A program made the translations under genes and the position numbers. DNA of 64,000 bases from the NCBI GenBank assembly GCA_017448105.1, contig JAFSMC010000001.1:1-64000 (forward strand). The letters are read 5' to 3'. Shown piece after piece: positions 1 through 10,467 of this stretch. The stretch comes from a bacterium (GTDB taxonomy: Bacteria; Bacillota_I; Bacilli_A; Mycoplasmatales; Mycoplasmoidaceae). Under the pieces are notes generated by a model. That model saw only the letters and a list, made by a program, of their open reading frames with translations, ran no database searches and was not told the origin of the DNA. The stretch's first letter is position 1; each line of letters opens with the position of its first letter.

Positions 1-90
1 CCCACAAGCAAGAAACCTAAATTTGGTAAGGGAATTTTTAAGCAAGAATTGAATTGCTTAAAAGAGAATGTTGCATTAGCAATATTTTAG
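1..90 (+). CDS. 3' end of an unidentified protein (partial)
   Basis: Frame 1 is open from the window edge to a TAG at 88-90, giving 29 residues rich in Lys with a KKPKFGKGIF stretch. A terminator-like hairpin follows at 133-158, which supports a gene end here. Too little is visible to name a family. It could also be chance open frame in A+T-rich DNA. Confidence 0.4.
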   Translation, partial: PTSKKPKFGKGIFKQELNCLKENVALAIF

Positions 91-132
91 ATAAATAATT
101 AGTCTTGACAGAACATGGGTTATTTAGGCAAG

Positions 133-158
133 AAAAAACACCTTATGGTGTTTTTTTT
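133..158 (+). terminator. Rho-independent terminator upstream of mnmG
   Basis: The arms AAAAAACACC (133-142) and GGTGTTTTTT (147-156) pair around a TTAT loop and run into a T tract. It separates the partial gene at the left edge from the mnmG promoter. Confidence 0.75.
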
Positions 159-176
159 ATTATCAAATGTTAAGAA

Positions 177-182
177 TATAAT
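177..182 (+). promoter_or_regulatory. -10 box of mnmG
   Basis: TATAAT ends 9 bases before the mnmG ATG. Transcription starting about 7 bases after the box would leave almost no leader, so mnmG is probably leaderless. No clear -35 box is visible. Confidence 0.6.
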
Positions 183-191
183 TACTAATAA

Positions 192-2024
192 ATGAAAAAA
201 TTTGATGTTGTTGTTATTGGTGCTGGTCATGCTGGATTAGAAGCATGTTTTTGTTGTGCAAAATTAGGTTTTAAAACAGTACTAGTAACTTTGAATAATG
301 AATTTATTGCTGACACACCATGTAACCCTTCAATTGGTGGACCGGCTAAAGGAATTGTTACAAGAGAAATTGATGCTTTAGGTGGAATGCAAGCTAAAGC
401 TGCTGATGCTTGCCAACTACAAATGAAACTATTAAATTCTGCTAAAGGGGCAGGAGTTTGAGCACTACGTGCTCAAATTGATAAAAAAAAATATCATCAA
501 TGATTTTTAAACCAAATAAAAAAACAAAAAAATCTTTCTTTGCTTATTGATGAAGTTTGTGAATTGATTATTAAAAATAAACAAGTTGTTGGAGTAAAAA
601 CTAAATCACAAACTTTATATTGCAAAGCAATTATTGTAACTACTGGTACATATTTAAAATCAATTTGTCATTATGGCTATGAAAAAATTAAATCTGGTCC
701 TAATTTTCAAAAAAGAGCTGAATTATTATCTAATTCTTTACGAAAACATGGCTTTAAACTTATCCGTTTAAAAACAGGAACTCCACCAAGAATTTTAAGA
801 AGTTCAGTAAATTTTAAAAAAATAGAATTACAATTAGGAACAAATCAAAAGCTTGCTTTTGAACACTATCATCCTAAATATAAACCTTTTTCTCTTCAAA
901 CTCCATGTTATTTAACTTTTACTAATCAAAAAACTCATCAAATTATTAGAAAAAATATTAAAAAGTCAGCTATGTATGCTGGAAGAATTCATGCTATTGG
1001 GCCAAGATATTGTCCAAGTATTGAAGATAAGATTATGAAATTTCCTGACAAATTGCGTCATCAGTTATTTGTCGAACCAGAGTCATTACAAATGCCAACA
1101 GTATACCTACAAGGTTTTTCTACAAGTTTTGACAAAAAAACACAATATAAAATGCTTCATACTATCAAAGGATTTGAAAAAGCTAAGATTTTAAAATATG
1201 CTTATGCTATTGAATATGATGCTATAGATCCTATGCAGTTAAAACTATCTTATGAATCTAAAAGAATAAAAGGTTTATTCTTTGCTGGTCAAATTAATGG
1301 CACTTCTGGTTATGAAGAAGCAGCTGGCCAAGGCCTTTTAGCTGGTATTAACGCTTGTCAACTATTAAGAAATAAACCCGCATTAATTTTAAAAAGATCT
1401 GAAAGTTATATTGGAGTAATGACTGATGACATTATTACCAAGGGAATAACTGAGCCTTATCGTTTATTAACATCCAGAGCAGAACATCGTTTATTTTTGC
1501 GTAATGATAATGCTCAAGACCGTTTAATCAATTATGGTTATAAAGTGGGTTTAATTGAAGGCAAAGTAATGAAACAATATCAAAAGGAAGCAGATATTGT
1601 GCAAAAAACCATTTCTTTGCTCAAAACTAAACATGCTCATTTATATCCGAAGATATTTAAAAAATATAAGTGCAAGAATGTCTCTATCTATCAATTAATT
1701 AAATGTCCAGGGGTTAAAACAGCTGACATTATGAAAATTCTTAATAAGAAAATAGATAATAAACTAAGTGATAAAATTGATATCTTAATTAAATTTGAAG
1801 GTTATATTAAAAATCAACAAAAAAACATTAAGAAATTAGCTAATTTATTTAATGTTAAATTAAATAAAATTAGCAACTATAAACAAGTGCCTCATTTATC
1901 AATTGAAGCAATAGATAAATTAAACAAAATTAAACCAGAAAATCTAGACCAAGCCTCAAGAATTAGTGGAATCAACTTAGTTGATATTGCTATAATAAAA
2001 AACTACATTGATCATAAAAAATAA
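192..2024 (+). CDS. mnmG: tRNA uridine-5-carboxymethylaminomethyl modification enzyme MnmG
   Basis: This FAD-dependent partner of MnmE installs the (carboxymethyl)aminomethyl group at wobble uridine 34 of tRNAs reading split codon boxes. The 610-residue product opens with the Rossmann motif [12 protein letters not shown] and continues with the family motif [10 protein letters not shown]. The C-terminal part has the all-helical tRNA-binding region typical of GidA. Two in-frame TGA codons (459-461 and about 500) must be Trp; without that reading the gene looks split in two. Length is normal for the family. rsmG follows after 2 bases, so mnmG-rsmG is an operon, as in many bacteria. The ATG is set by the conserved N-terminus and a -10 box 9 bases upstream. 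Confidence 0.97.
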
Positions 2025-2026
2025 TT

Positions 2027-2746
2027 ATGGATTTTGATGCTTTTATCTTAGCTATTGGAAAAGTTTTTAAGCTTAGCTTAAATAGTGGTCAAAAACAACA
2101 ATTTAGTGCCTATTATCAAAAACTAATTAAAAACAACCAAGAAATGAACTTATTTGGTTTCGATAACCAAGATTTATGGTTAAAATACTTCTTTCATTCA
2201 GTTTTTGTCTATAGAAATGTAAATTTTCATGAATTAGAATCTTGTTTGGATTTAGGTAGTGGTTCAGGGATTCCTAGCATAGTTTTAAAAATTATCTTTC
2301 CTCACTTACATTTAACTATTGTTGAAGCAAACAGTAAAAAAACTACTTTTATGACTAATTTAGTTAAAGATCTTAACTTAGACAATGTAGTCATCAAAAC
2401 TTCAAGGATTGAAAACATTAAACCAACCCAAATACCCCAATTTGACTTTGCTACAGCAAGGGCTGTAGCTCCATTAGAGCAACTATTAGAATTAACAGCT
2501 CCATACGTTAAAGTTGGTGGTTTATTAGTTTTACCAAAATCAAAAAAATATTTAGAAGAAGTAAAAGATCTTAACAAAGAACTAAAGATTTTAGGTTGCA
2601 AATTAACTGATGTTGATCGTCAACTTGATCATGATTACACTTTTTGCACTTTGTATATTAAAAAAATAAGTAAAACTCCAAGTATTTTTCCCAGAAAATT
2701 TAGTCAAATTGTTAAAGGTTTTGATTATGGAAATAAGTCAAAATAA
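2027..2746 (+). CDS. rsmG: 16S rRNA (guanine527-N7) methyltransferase RsmG
   Basis: SAM-dependent methyltransferase of the GidB family that modifies G527 in the 530 loop of 16S rRNA. The 239-residue protein contains the motif CLDLGSGSGIPSIVLKI, the acidic end of the next strand (VEANSKK) and ATARAVAPLEQLLE, all typical of RsmG. It begins 2 bases after the mnmG stop and overlaps the next gene by about 20 bases, so all three are probably cotranscribed. The methyltransferase core is complete. Confidence 0.96.
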   Translation: MDFDAFILAIGKVFKLSLNSGQKQQFSAYYQKLIKNNQEMNLFGFDNQDLWLKYFFHSVFVYRNVNFHELESCLDLGSGSGIPSIVLKIIFPHLHLTIVEANSKKTTFMTNLVKDLNLDNVVIKTSRIENIKPTQIPQFDFATARAVAPLEQLLELTAPYVKVGGLLVLPKSKKYLEEVKDLNKELKILGCKLTDVDRQLDHDYTFCTLYIKKISKTPSIFPRKFSQIVKGFDYGNKSK

Positions 2747-3191
2747 GCAAATCTTGGTTTGTGATTTGTCAAAAAAAATACAAACCCATCTTTATGATTT
2801 TATCCAAATGGTATTAAAAGACTTTTTATATGTCTATCGACCAGTTAGTTATCCTTTTAACAAATTAGATGCCAGTGAAATTTTAATTAATTATGACTTA
2901 ATTTATAAAGCACAGCCATTAATGACCGAATTTAATAGTTTTAATATCTTAGCAATTTCTGTTAATGATTTAGAACAAACCCATTTTATGAAATTACTTT
3001 TAAACCATAAAGTTCGTTTTGATCAAAGCTTTGTTATTTTTTATGATTATTCAAATAATAATCAACATCATAAACAAATTATTAACTTTTTAAAAATGAT
3101 TAAAAATCATAACTATATCATTTTGGAAGATATTAAAGCAAATTTACTGCCAAACAGTTTATTGTATTGAAAAATTGTTTCTTTGCTTTAA
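2727..3191 (+). CDS. conserved mollicute protein of unknown function (MG381 position)
   Basis: A 154-residue protein from the ATG at 2727; an in-frame TTG at 2709 would add six residues. It starts inside the end of rsmG. The TGA at 3168-3170 is Trp and the real stop is TAA at 3189-3191. I do not recognise a domain. It is hydrophobic-aromatic and Asn-rich, with no clear membrane span. In M. genitalium a small hypothetical protein (MG381, from memory) follows gidA-gidB, so this is probably the positional counterpart. It ends 6 bases from the convergent lipoprotein gene. Confidence 0.8.
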
Positions 3192-3197
3192 AGAAGA

Positions 3198-6100
3198 TTA
3201 CTTATTGTAAGTTTTTCTATTTCAGTCTTTAACTCAAGTACCATTTAAAAGGTTGTAAATAATTGCATCATAAACTTGCAATTTATCACCATGATAACAA
3301 ACTTTAATCATTTCAGTCAAAGCAATTTTTTGAATTGATTCATCCATGGCTAAAGAAATCATTAAACTGTAGAATTCATTACGATTGATTTCACCATCAA
3401 CTGTAGCAGATCGAGGATGAAGAGTTTTTTTAATAACATCTTCATGATTGATTTGGGTAATAATCATTTTATACCCATCACCATTTTCATTATTAATAAA
3501 ACTGTAGTTTAAATTGTTTTCGCCCTTATTAGAATGTAATTGAATATTGGTTAAACGTTCAAAACAGTTGTAGTCAATACGGTTAGTTTGTGTAGTTGTA
3601 GGATCAGTTGGTAAAGCATTTAAAAGAGCAATTTTTAAATCATCTAAACTTATTAGTGACTTAGTGTCATTATCTAAAATTACTTTAAATGGACATTCTG
3701 AATTGTAATATTTTTTAATTAAATCGTTAATAAATAATCGAAGTGATTCTTTTGAACTCATATTTGCTATTGTTTTAGCCAAACCTAAAACTTTAGGGGT
3801 TTTTGCAAATTTCGTCTCATCTATTTTTTCATCTTTAGTTTCAATATTAAATGTGATTGGCTTTCCATTTTCATCAGTTTCACTACTATAAGCAAACCAA
3901 ATTCCTTGATTATTTCTTACTTTTTGATTATTATTACTATCTAAAGAAAGCGAACTATTACATGTATGTTCAGCTAGTTCTTCAAATAATGCTATCTTCA
4001 AATCACTATTATCACTGATAATACCAGGATCAATTTCAGTTAATAAACCAGTGAAACCAGTCCATTGTTTAGTGATACCATCAACATTTTTGTTAATTAC
4101 TGATGTCCAATATTCACTGTCAACATCTGCTTGCTCTTTTAATGGTTGTTCATCATGATAGCCAATACTATGATAGTTGTGTTGGTCATAAATATTCCCA
4201 ACCTCTGATTGTCAATCATAAATAATTTTTTTGCTTGGATTATCAGTATATCTTTCTTCATGATCGTATTCTGAATATAACAAGTCATGGACTTTAGCAA
4301 GATAACCAATATAAGCTATTTTGTTAGCATTAATTTTGTTTGAAAGGATGTTGTAGAAGTTTTTCAAATAATCTTGATTTTTAGCATCAGTTGTTGACAT
4401 TAATCAAGCTAAAGTTGCTTTTACTTTATTTAAGGCAACAATATCATCATTGTCTAAAGTATAGTTATTAATAATTTGCATGTTTTGTTTAGTATCTCAT
4501 GCATCCCTAATATTATTAATATATTCTTCTCTATCACCATCATTTTTTACTAAACAACTATAGTTGTTTTCATTAGTTAAAACTTTGCTTGCTAAATATT
4601 TACTAGTTAATACATCACCAGTTAATTCTTTCCAAATATTGTTATTTTGGTCAAAATTAATATTAGTAAAATAATCGTTATATGTGTCGTTATAGATTCG
4701 ATTAAGGATATAGCTACTAACTTTTGTACTTTGCATAAATTTAGTAACTAATGGTGATTTGTATCAGAAACTATTTGAACCAGCATTTTTAGCATTAATA
4801 GTTTGTGGACTAAAACCATCCTCATCACTATTAACTGGTACATTATCAATATTTTTAATAAATGCACTATTTTGTAAAGCTTTTATTTTTTCAGAAAGCT
4901 CACTGTATTGTAGTGGTTGTGGTTTATCACTTTTATCAAGAAGCCTCTTAAAGTTTGAATCATAAGGGATAGTACAAGCTACTAACTTGTTATCACAATA
5001 GTCATAACCATTTTCCATAACACTATATTTAAAACCAATTGGGCCTAAAACACCATTAGCATATTTTGTTTTATCTCAATTAACAACATGTTTGCTATTT
5101 GACACTGCATCATTTTTATAACTGTAAATACTTGTATTAGCATCTTTGTAGTGACCTAAAGCTTTTTTGTATCAATCAATAATGATTGTTTCATTTAAAT
5201 AATCACAGAAACCCGGATAAGTATAGAAATTATTTTCACTTCAAAGCTCATTAAGATAGTTTGTTCCTTCATTACCAAGAGAATTACCAAAATTACTACA
5301 GAAAATATTATTTGTAGTGTTACCGCTTGTTCAAGTGCCAAGAGCCATTTCTAGAATGATATTGGCATAGTGTTTTTTGAAATATACATCTAATCTTGTT
5401 CCAGAATCAAAAACATTTGTTGGGCCAAAAATATCATTTTTTATATTATTTTTGTGTTGAAGCAAACGATATTTGAGTATATTTTTAGCTACATGTTGTT
5501 TGTCATTCAAAGTTTTTTGTTTTTTAATTGCTTCATATCCATCAATAGTTAAAATATGCAGACCAAATTGATTTAATACAAAATACCATGGTTGAGATAA
5601 ATTTTCTTCTGCATCAGTCTTAGTTAAATCTACTTGAAAGTTACTAGTGACATAACGTGCACCATACTGTTCACCTTCTCTTCCATAGAAATCGGTAAAA
5701 TCTTTGTTATTTTTGAAAATGTCATAATTATGAGTCTTGGTTGTATTTTGAGTATTGTCAACATACAAACTTTTTAAATCAATGTAAGATTTAATCGTTT
5801 CTGGACGCACTTTAAGCTTGCTTTTAACTGATCCATCTTTTTGGACTGCTTCTTCAGTGGTATAGATGAAATTTTTTAAAATAAAAGTGTTGTTACTTTG
5901 CACTTCATTTGTCCAGTCTTCACTAGTGGGGGTAACTAATTCGTCTTGAGTTAATTGATTGTTAACATCTTCTGCATCACAATATCCAAACATTTGACTA
6001 TATAAAGAACCATCACCTATAGCATAAGGTGCGACTAAGTCTTGGTAATTTGTTGAACCAACACATAAAAGTAAAGTTTGACTATCTTCAGTAAATTTTC

Positions 6101-7148
6101 TATCAATTGAAATTGTACCATTACTTTCATGCTTTACATTTTTATCATCAGTGTACCCAGTTAAAAAACCAGTTTTTAACAATTCTTGGTATCATTGATA
6201 AAAACCAGAAGTACCTTTTTTTCTTTCTTTCGTAATATCTATTGGACCAAAGAAAGGAAAAGCTTCGGTTGGAGTTTCGGGAACATTTTCTCTAATTTTG
6301 TAGATATCATCAACTTTATAGTCACCAGGTTTATCACCAAGATCTTTTGGATTAGAATATTTAAATAATGAGGCAGCTGTAAAGAAAGGTTGTTCAGTAG
6401 CAAATCAACGATCAAAAACATAATTTTGAAGGGTAGCATAGTCACCAGCAGGATTTTTCTTAATGTATTCAAGACATTCATCACTAGTTTTTGGTGGTTT
6501 AAAACTGTCATCAGTTTTAGCAAAGAAACCAATTCTATCTCAGTTATCAGGGTTATCTAAAACACTTTTTGATATGGAAGAAACAACATCACTTTGAATA
6601 ACTGGCATATCAACTTGTTTATTGACTTTAAAACCAAAGTAACTCTTTTCAAAAACTTGTTTTTGAAAGAATTCTTTTACTTTAGCAAGTAGTTGGTTGT
6701 GCTTGTAACTTTCTTCAGTCCCACCATTTGGAGTTAAATATTCATTTTGTAAATAAAAATGATAATTTGCTCCATATTTATCTCGACATTCTTGAACAAT
6801 TTTGTCATAATCGCGATTAATTGTAGCAATCATTTCATCATATTGGTCTCTAAAACTAACATTACCACTTTGGCCACTTGAATCAGCCATTTTGTTCTTG
6901 AACCATTTCAAAACAACTTCATCAGCTAAAGCTGATTTAAAATCTTGATAACTTGTTGGGTTAGACAAAGCAGCTTTAATTGCATCTTTGTAAGTAAATT
7001 CATTGACAAGTCTTCCACCAACATCAATATTAATTTTATATTTTTCATCAACAAGACTAGTACTGCAACTAGTAGTACCTAAAACTAATGGACATGAAAC
7101 TAAGCTAAAGAATATTGATAATAATTTTATTTTTTTGTTTTCAAACAT
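3198..7148 (-). CDS. very large surface lipoprotein, 1316 residues
   Basis: Translated with TGA as Trp, this is one continuous frame from ATG 7148 to TAA 3198-3200; under the standard code it falls into several pieces. The N-terminus is a lipoprotein signal: basic start (KKIK), a hydrophobic stretch, then a Cys-containing cleavage region (GTTSCS, Cys28; another Cys at 19). The rest is hydrophilic, rich in Asn, Asp and Lys, with a repeated style of short aromatic segments. The segment after the signal (FTYKDAIKAAL to KWFKNKM) recalls the SurA-like N-terminal part of some mycoplasma lipoproteins, but I cannot assign a family. It probably faces outward, attached by a diacylglyceryl Cys. lepA lies upstream on the same strand, separated by a hairpin, so it probably has its own promoter. 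Confidence 0.85.
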
Positions 7149-7246
7149 GGCATTTTTTCTAACAATTACTGAATAGCTAAATATACTTAATATTTTATAG
7201 TGAATTATATAAAAAATAGCATATCAAGCATAAGAAAAATATTTTA

Positions 7247-7268
7247 ATTACTTAGTTTCGTAAGTAAT
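7247..7268 (-). terminator. hairpin downstream of lepA
   Basis: Perfect 8-bp inverted repeat ATTACTTA / TAAGTAAT with a 6-base loop, directly after the lepA stop. The following minus-strand bases are A+T rich but not a clean U run, so termination may be weak. Confidence 0.45.
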
Positions 7269-7275
7269 AGATAAA

Positions 7276-9075
7276 TTATTTATTATTTAAAACTTTGATA
7301 AAAACATTAAGTGGGACTTCCACAGAACCAATTGCTTTTAGTTTCTTCTTCCCTTCTTTTTGTTGTTTTAAAAGTTTTTTCTTTCTAGAAACATCTCCGC
7401 CATAACATTTAGCTAAAACATTTTTATATAAAGCTTTGATAGTTTCCCTTGCAATAATTTTAGAACCAATAGTTGCTTGGATAGGAATTTCAAATTGGTG
7501 TCTAGGAATGTTCTCTTTTAAACTACAACAAATTTTACTTGCTTGACTATAAGCGCTGTCTTGATGACAAATAAAACTTAAAGCATCAACCTTCTTACCA
7601 TTTAATAAAATATCAACTTTAACTAATTTTGAGGTTTCATAACCTAAAAGCTCATATTCCATAGTGGCATAACCTTTAGAAATAGATTTTAAAGTATCAA
7701 AGAAGTTATAAACAATTTCAATTAAAGGGATTTTGTAAATAATTTGTTTTCTATTGTTATCAACAGTAATCAGGTCAATGTATTTACCTCGTTTATTTTG
7801 GCACAATTCTAGTAAACCACCAAGATATTCATCAGGGGTGAAGATTGATACTTTTACAAAGGGTTCTTGAATTTCACTAATTTTAGTACGGTCTGGTAAC
7901 AAAGCAGGGTTGTCAATCTCAATAATAGTTTTATCAGTTAATTTAACTTTGATTTTAACAGTTGGCGCAGAAACAATTAAATCGATATTGTATTCTCTAG
8001 AAATTCTTTCTTGAATAATATCCATATGTAATAAGCCAAGAAATCCACATCGTAATCCAAAACCTAAAGTTTGGGATGTTTCATATTCATAAACAAAAGA
8101 AGAGTCAGATAAACTAATTTTTTCTACAGCAGCTTTTAAATCTTCATATTTAGTGTTATCAATTGGAAAGAAACCACAAAAGACCATTGGTAATAGTTTT
8201 TTATAACCAGTTAAAGCTTGCCCGCATGGGTCATCAAAACAAGTAATAGTATCACCAACCGAAACATCTTTTATAGATTTTATTCCTGTTGCGACTCAGC
8301 CTACTGTCCCATCATTTAGTTCACTAGTTTCAATAATTTTAGGTGTTTTAACACCTACATTAGTAGCAATAAAATATTTTTTGCTAGACATGATTAACAT
8401 CTTTTGGCGTTTTTTAAGTTGACCGTTTTTAATTCTTACATAACAAACTACACCAAGATATGGATCATAATAACTATCAAAAATAAGGGCTTGCAGTTTG
8501 TTATGTAAGTTAATTGTTGGTGGTGGAATAACATCTATGACCTTTTCTAATAAAAGATCAATATTTTGTCCAGTTTTGGCAGAAACACAAACAATATCAT
8601 CAATATTCAGGCCCAAAATATCATGAATTTCTTGTTTAGTTTTTTCAATATTAGCATTAGGTAAATCAATTTTATTAATTACTGGAATAATTGCTAAATT
8701 ATTTTCAATTGCTAAATATAAATTAGAAATAGTTTGAGCTTGTACTCCTTGTGCAGCATCAACAATTAATAATGCCCCTTCACATGCAGCTAAACTTCTT
8801 GAAACTTCATAAGTGAAGTCTACGTGTCCAGGAGTGTCAATTAAGTGGAAAATATAATTAGCATTTTTCTTTTTAGAAAAGAAGTTCAGCTGGATGGCAT
8901 TTAATTTAATAGTAATGCCTCTTTCTCTTTCTAAATCCATAGAATCAAGTATTTGGTCTTGGGCGTTTCTAATTTTTTCATTTGTTGATGCTTCGATAAT
9001 TCGATCAGACAACGTGCTTTTACCATGATCAATATGAGCAATAATGCAAAAATTACGAATATTATTGTTAACCAT
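7276..9075 (-). CDS. lepA: elongation factor 4 (LepA), translational GTPase
   Basis: LepA is a ribosome-associated GTPase thought to act on stalled or mistranslocated ribosomes. The 599 residues show G1 with [13 protein letters not shown] near residue 14, G3 DTPGHVDF, G4 NKIDLPNA, and late LepA motifs such as [16 protein letters not shown] and [13 protein letters not shown]. Length matches the family. One TGA (8296-8298) is Trp. The gene is divergent from tRNA-Leu across a 57-base gap that carries promoters for both strands. Confidence 0.97.
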
Positions 9076-9108
9076 ATATTAATATCTTACCAATGAATGT
9101 TTCTTTTT

Positions 9109-9114
9109 TATAAT
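9109..9114 (+). promoter_or_regulatory. -10 box for tRNA-Leu
   Basis: TATAAT lies 18 bases before the mature tRNA 5' end, giving a short 5' leader for RNase P. No obvious -35 box. Confidence 0.5.
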
Positions 9115-9132
9115 AATAATGATTCCAAAAAT

Positions 9133-9218
9133 GCTCGAGTGGCGGAATGGCAGACGCGGTAGACTCAAAATCTACTGAAGGCAACTTCTTATGGGTTCAA
9201 GTCCCGTTTCGAGCACCA
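9133..9218 (+). tRNA. tRNA-Leu (anticodon CAA)
   Basis: Acceptor GCTCGAG pairs with TTCGAGC. The anticodon stem GTAGA/TCTAC encloses CTCAAAA with CAA at 34-36. A long variable arm typical of Leu tRNAs is present, and CCA is encoded (9216-9218). It reads UUG. Confidence 0.95.
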
Positions 9219-9380
9219 TAAAAATAATTTTTTTTAGACAATAAAAAATTCAAAATAAATAATAAGTAGGAATGATCGGTTGTCTTGCAATGAATTTAGC
9301 TTTGGACAATGGACAAACCACTTACATGGTCTTAATCTTAATTTTATTTTTTTGATAAAATTATTTGTAAGCAAACTAAA

Positions 9381-9590
9381 TTAAAGCAAATAGTTCCTTG
9401 TCGAAGACCATCAAATTAGGTTCAAAAATTTTAAATATTTTTTTATATCATTTTTCACCTGGTTAACAAAATCTTTTGCTTTCAGATTATTAACTTTAAC
9501 TATTCGTTCAATTTTATTAATAAGAGATTTATTAAATATTCTTCGTTCGCTTGCAAACCTAATTGATAAATCTCTTATTAATTGTTGTTT
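9381..9590 (-). pseudogene. possible decayed gene fragment
   Basis: On the minus strand the frame is open for about 69 codons between a TAA at 9591-9593 and the TAA at 9381-9383, with no ATG at its head. The peptide has protein-like composition (for example SIRFASERRIFNK, KAKDFVNQVKNDIKK, and a WW pair using TGA plus TGG). It looks like the C-terminal remnant of a basic helical protein. I could not tie it to a transposase or another family, and it may be non-coding. Confidence 0.3.
9516..9582. repeat. 17-bp perfect inverted repeat with 33-base spacer
   Basis: ATTAATAAGAGATTTAT at 9516-9532 is the exact reverse complement of 9566-9582. Twelve bases of the right arm (ATCTCTTATTAA) recur in direct orientation at 9639-9650. 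This exceeds chance even in A+T-rich DNA. It could be the end of a mobile element, a protein-binding site or a long hairpin. Confidence 0.6.
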
Positions 9591-9736
9591 TTAAAAAAGA
9601 AATTGTATCTGACACTATCATTTCATTTAGTGCATATTATCTCTTATTAAAAAGTATCATATTAATATATGAAAAGTAGAAATGAATAAAAATGATAAAA
9701 TAATTTCTAAAGTTTATCTTTAAATACAATTTAGTC

Positions 9737-10447
9737 ATGCCTCGTAAACATTTAGTTGCAAGTCAAACCAATAAAAAACAACAGCTACAAGCCAAGATTT
9801 GGCTAAAAGCTGCTCGTGAAATTAAAGCGGCAGTTAAGATTGGTGGACCCGATCCTCAATCTAACTTTCGCTTACGTGCTGCCATTGATAAGGCAATGGA
9901 AAACAACTTACCAAAAGCATCAATTGAACGTAATATTTTAGGTGCTTCTAAAGAACCAGACAATATGCAATTTTATACTTATGAATGTTATGGTCCGCAA
10001 GGCAGTCAATTTATTGTTCAAGTTTTAACTGACAATGAAAAAAGAACAATTAGTAACCTTAGAGGTTACTTAACCAAATTAAATGGACATTTAGCTAAAA
10101 GTAACAGTGTTTTACACTTTTTTACTAAACGTGGTTTTTATAACATTGCCAAAGGTAATCTAAACTATGATAATGTTTTAGAAACTTTATTAGATTGTCA
10201 AATTATTGATATTATTGAAAATGAAGATTATTTTCAAATCTTAGTTGAACCAGACCAATTCTTTAATGTTAAGAAAACTATTCAAGAAATGAATTTTCAA
10301 ATCCTTGAATCAGGAATAGATTTACTTCCTAATGAAGAAATCAATATCTCTTCTGAAGAAATTATGACTAAGATCTCAAGATTTATTGATAACTGTGATA
10401 ATGATGATGATATTCAGTCAGTAACCACTAATGTGGTTTTGCCATAA
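9737..10447 (+). CDS. yebC: YebC/PmpR family protein (TACO1-like)
   Basis: Members of this family act as transcription regulators or, by more recent work, help ribosomes through difficult stretches. The 236 residues show the typical start (PRKHLVASQTNKKQ in place of the common GHSKWANI form), an RLRAAIDKAMENNLPK segment, and the long C-terminal alpha/beta region. Length is normal. A TACAAT box (9725-9730) ends 6 bases before the ATG and no Shine-Dalgarno is visible, so the mRNA may be leaderless. The next gene starts 20 bases downstream but has its own -10 box. Confidence 0.9.
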   Translation: MPRKHLVASQTNKKQQLQAKIWLKAAREIKAAVKIGGPDPQSNFRLRAAIDKAMENNLPKASIERNILGASKEPDNMQFYTYECYGPQGSQFIVQVLTDNEKRTISNLRGYLTKLNGHLAKSNSVLHFFTKRGFYNIAKGNLNYDNVLETLLDCQIIDIIENEDYFQILVEPDQFFNVKKTIQEMNFQILESGIDLLPNEEINISSEEIMTKISRFIDNCDNDDDIQSVTTNVVLP

Positions 10448-10452
10448 ACATC

Positions 10453-10458
10453 TATAAT
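10453..10458 (+). promoter_or_regulatory. -10 box of the membrane GGDEF/EAL-like gene
   Basis: TATAAT sits just after the yebC stop and ends 9 bases before the ATG at 10468, consistent with a leaderless transcript. Confidence 0.55.
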
Positions 10459-10467
10459 ATTTTTAAG

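Larger units (their letters stand above)
9219..9736. other. 518-base gene-poor region
   Basis: No intact gene is recognisable here. It holds a 17-bp inverted repeat (9516-9582), a partial third copy of the same sequence (9639-9650), an open minus-strand stretch that may be a gene remnant (9381-9590), and a 28-codon plus-strand ORF (9272-9358) with a hydrophobic tail. I looked for RNase P RNA, SRP RNA and tmRNA signatures and saw none. Confidence 0.7.

Noticed and set aside
2302-2601. 99-codon minus-strand ORF inside rsmG
   Set aside because: It is the antisense shadow of a clearly conserved gene and has no recognisable features of its own.
3234-7148. Apparent cluster of seven small broken genes on the minus strand
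   Set aside because: All lie in one frame and are separated only by TGA codons. With TGA as Trp they form a single lipoprotein gene.
9272-9358. 28-residue plus-strand ORF with hydrophobic C-terminus (toxin-like)
   Set aside because: No Shine-Dalgarno of note, no antitoxin or antisense partner recognisable, and short ORFs are common in A+T-rich DNA.
9219-9736. Possible RNase P RNA, SRP RNA or tmRNA
   Set aside because: None of the conserved core sequences of these RNAs could be found on either strand.
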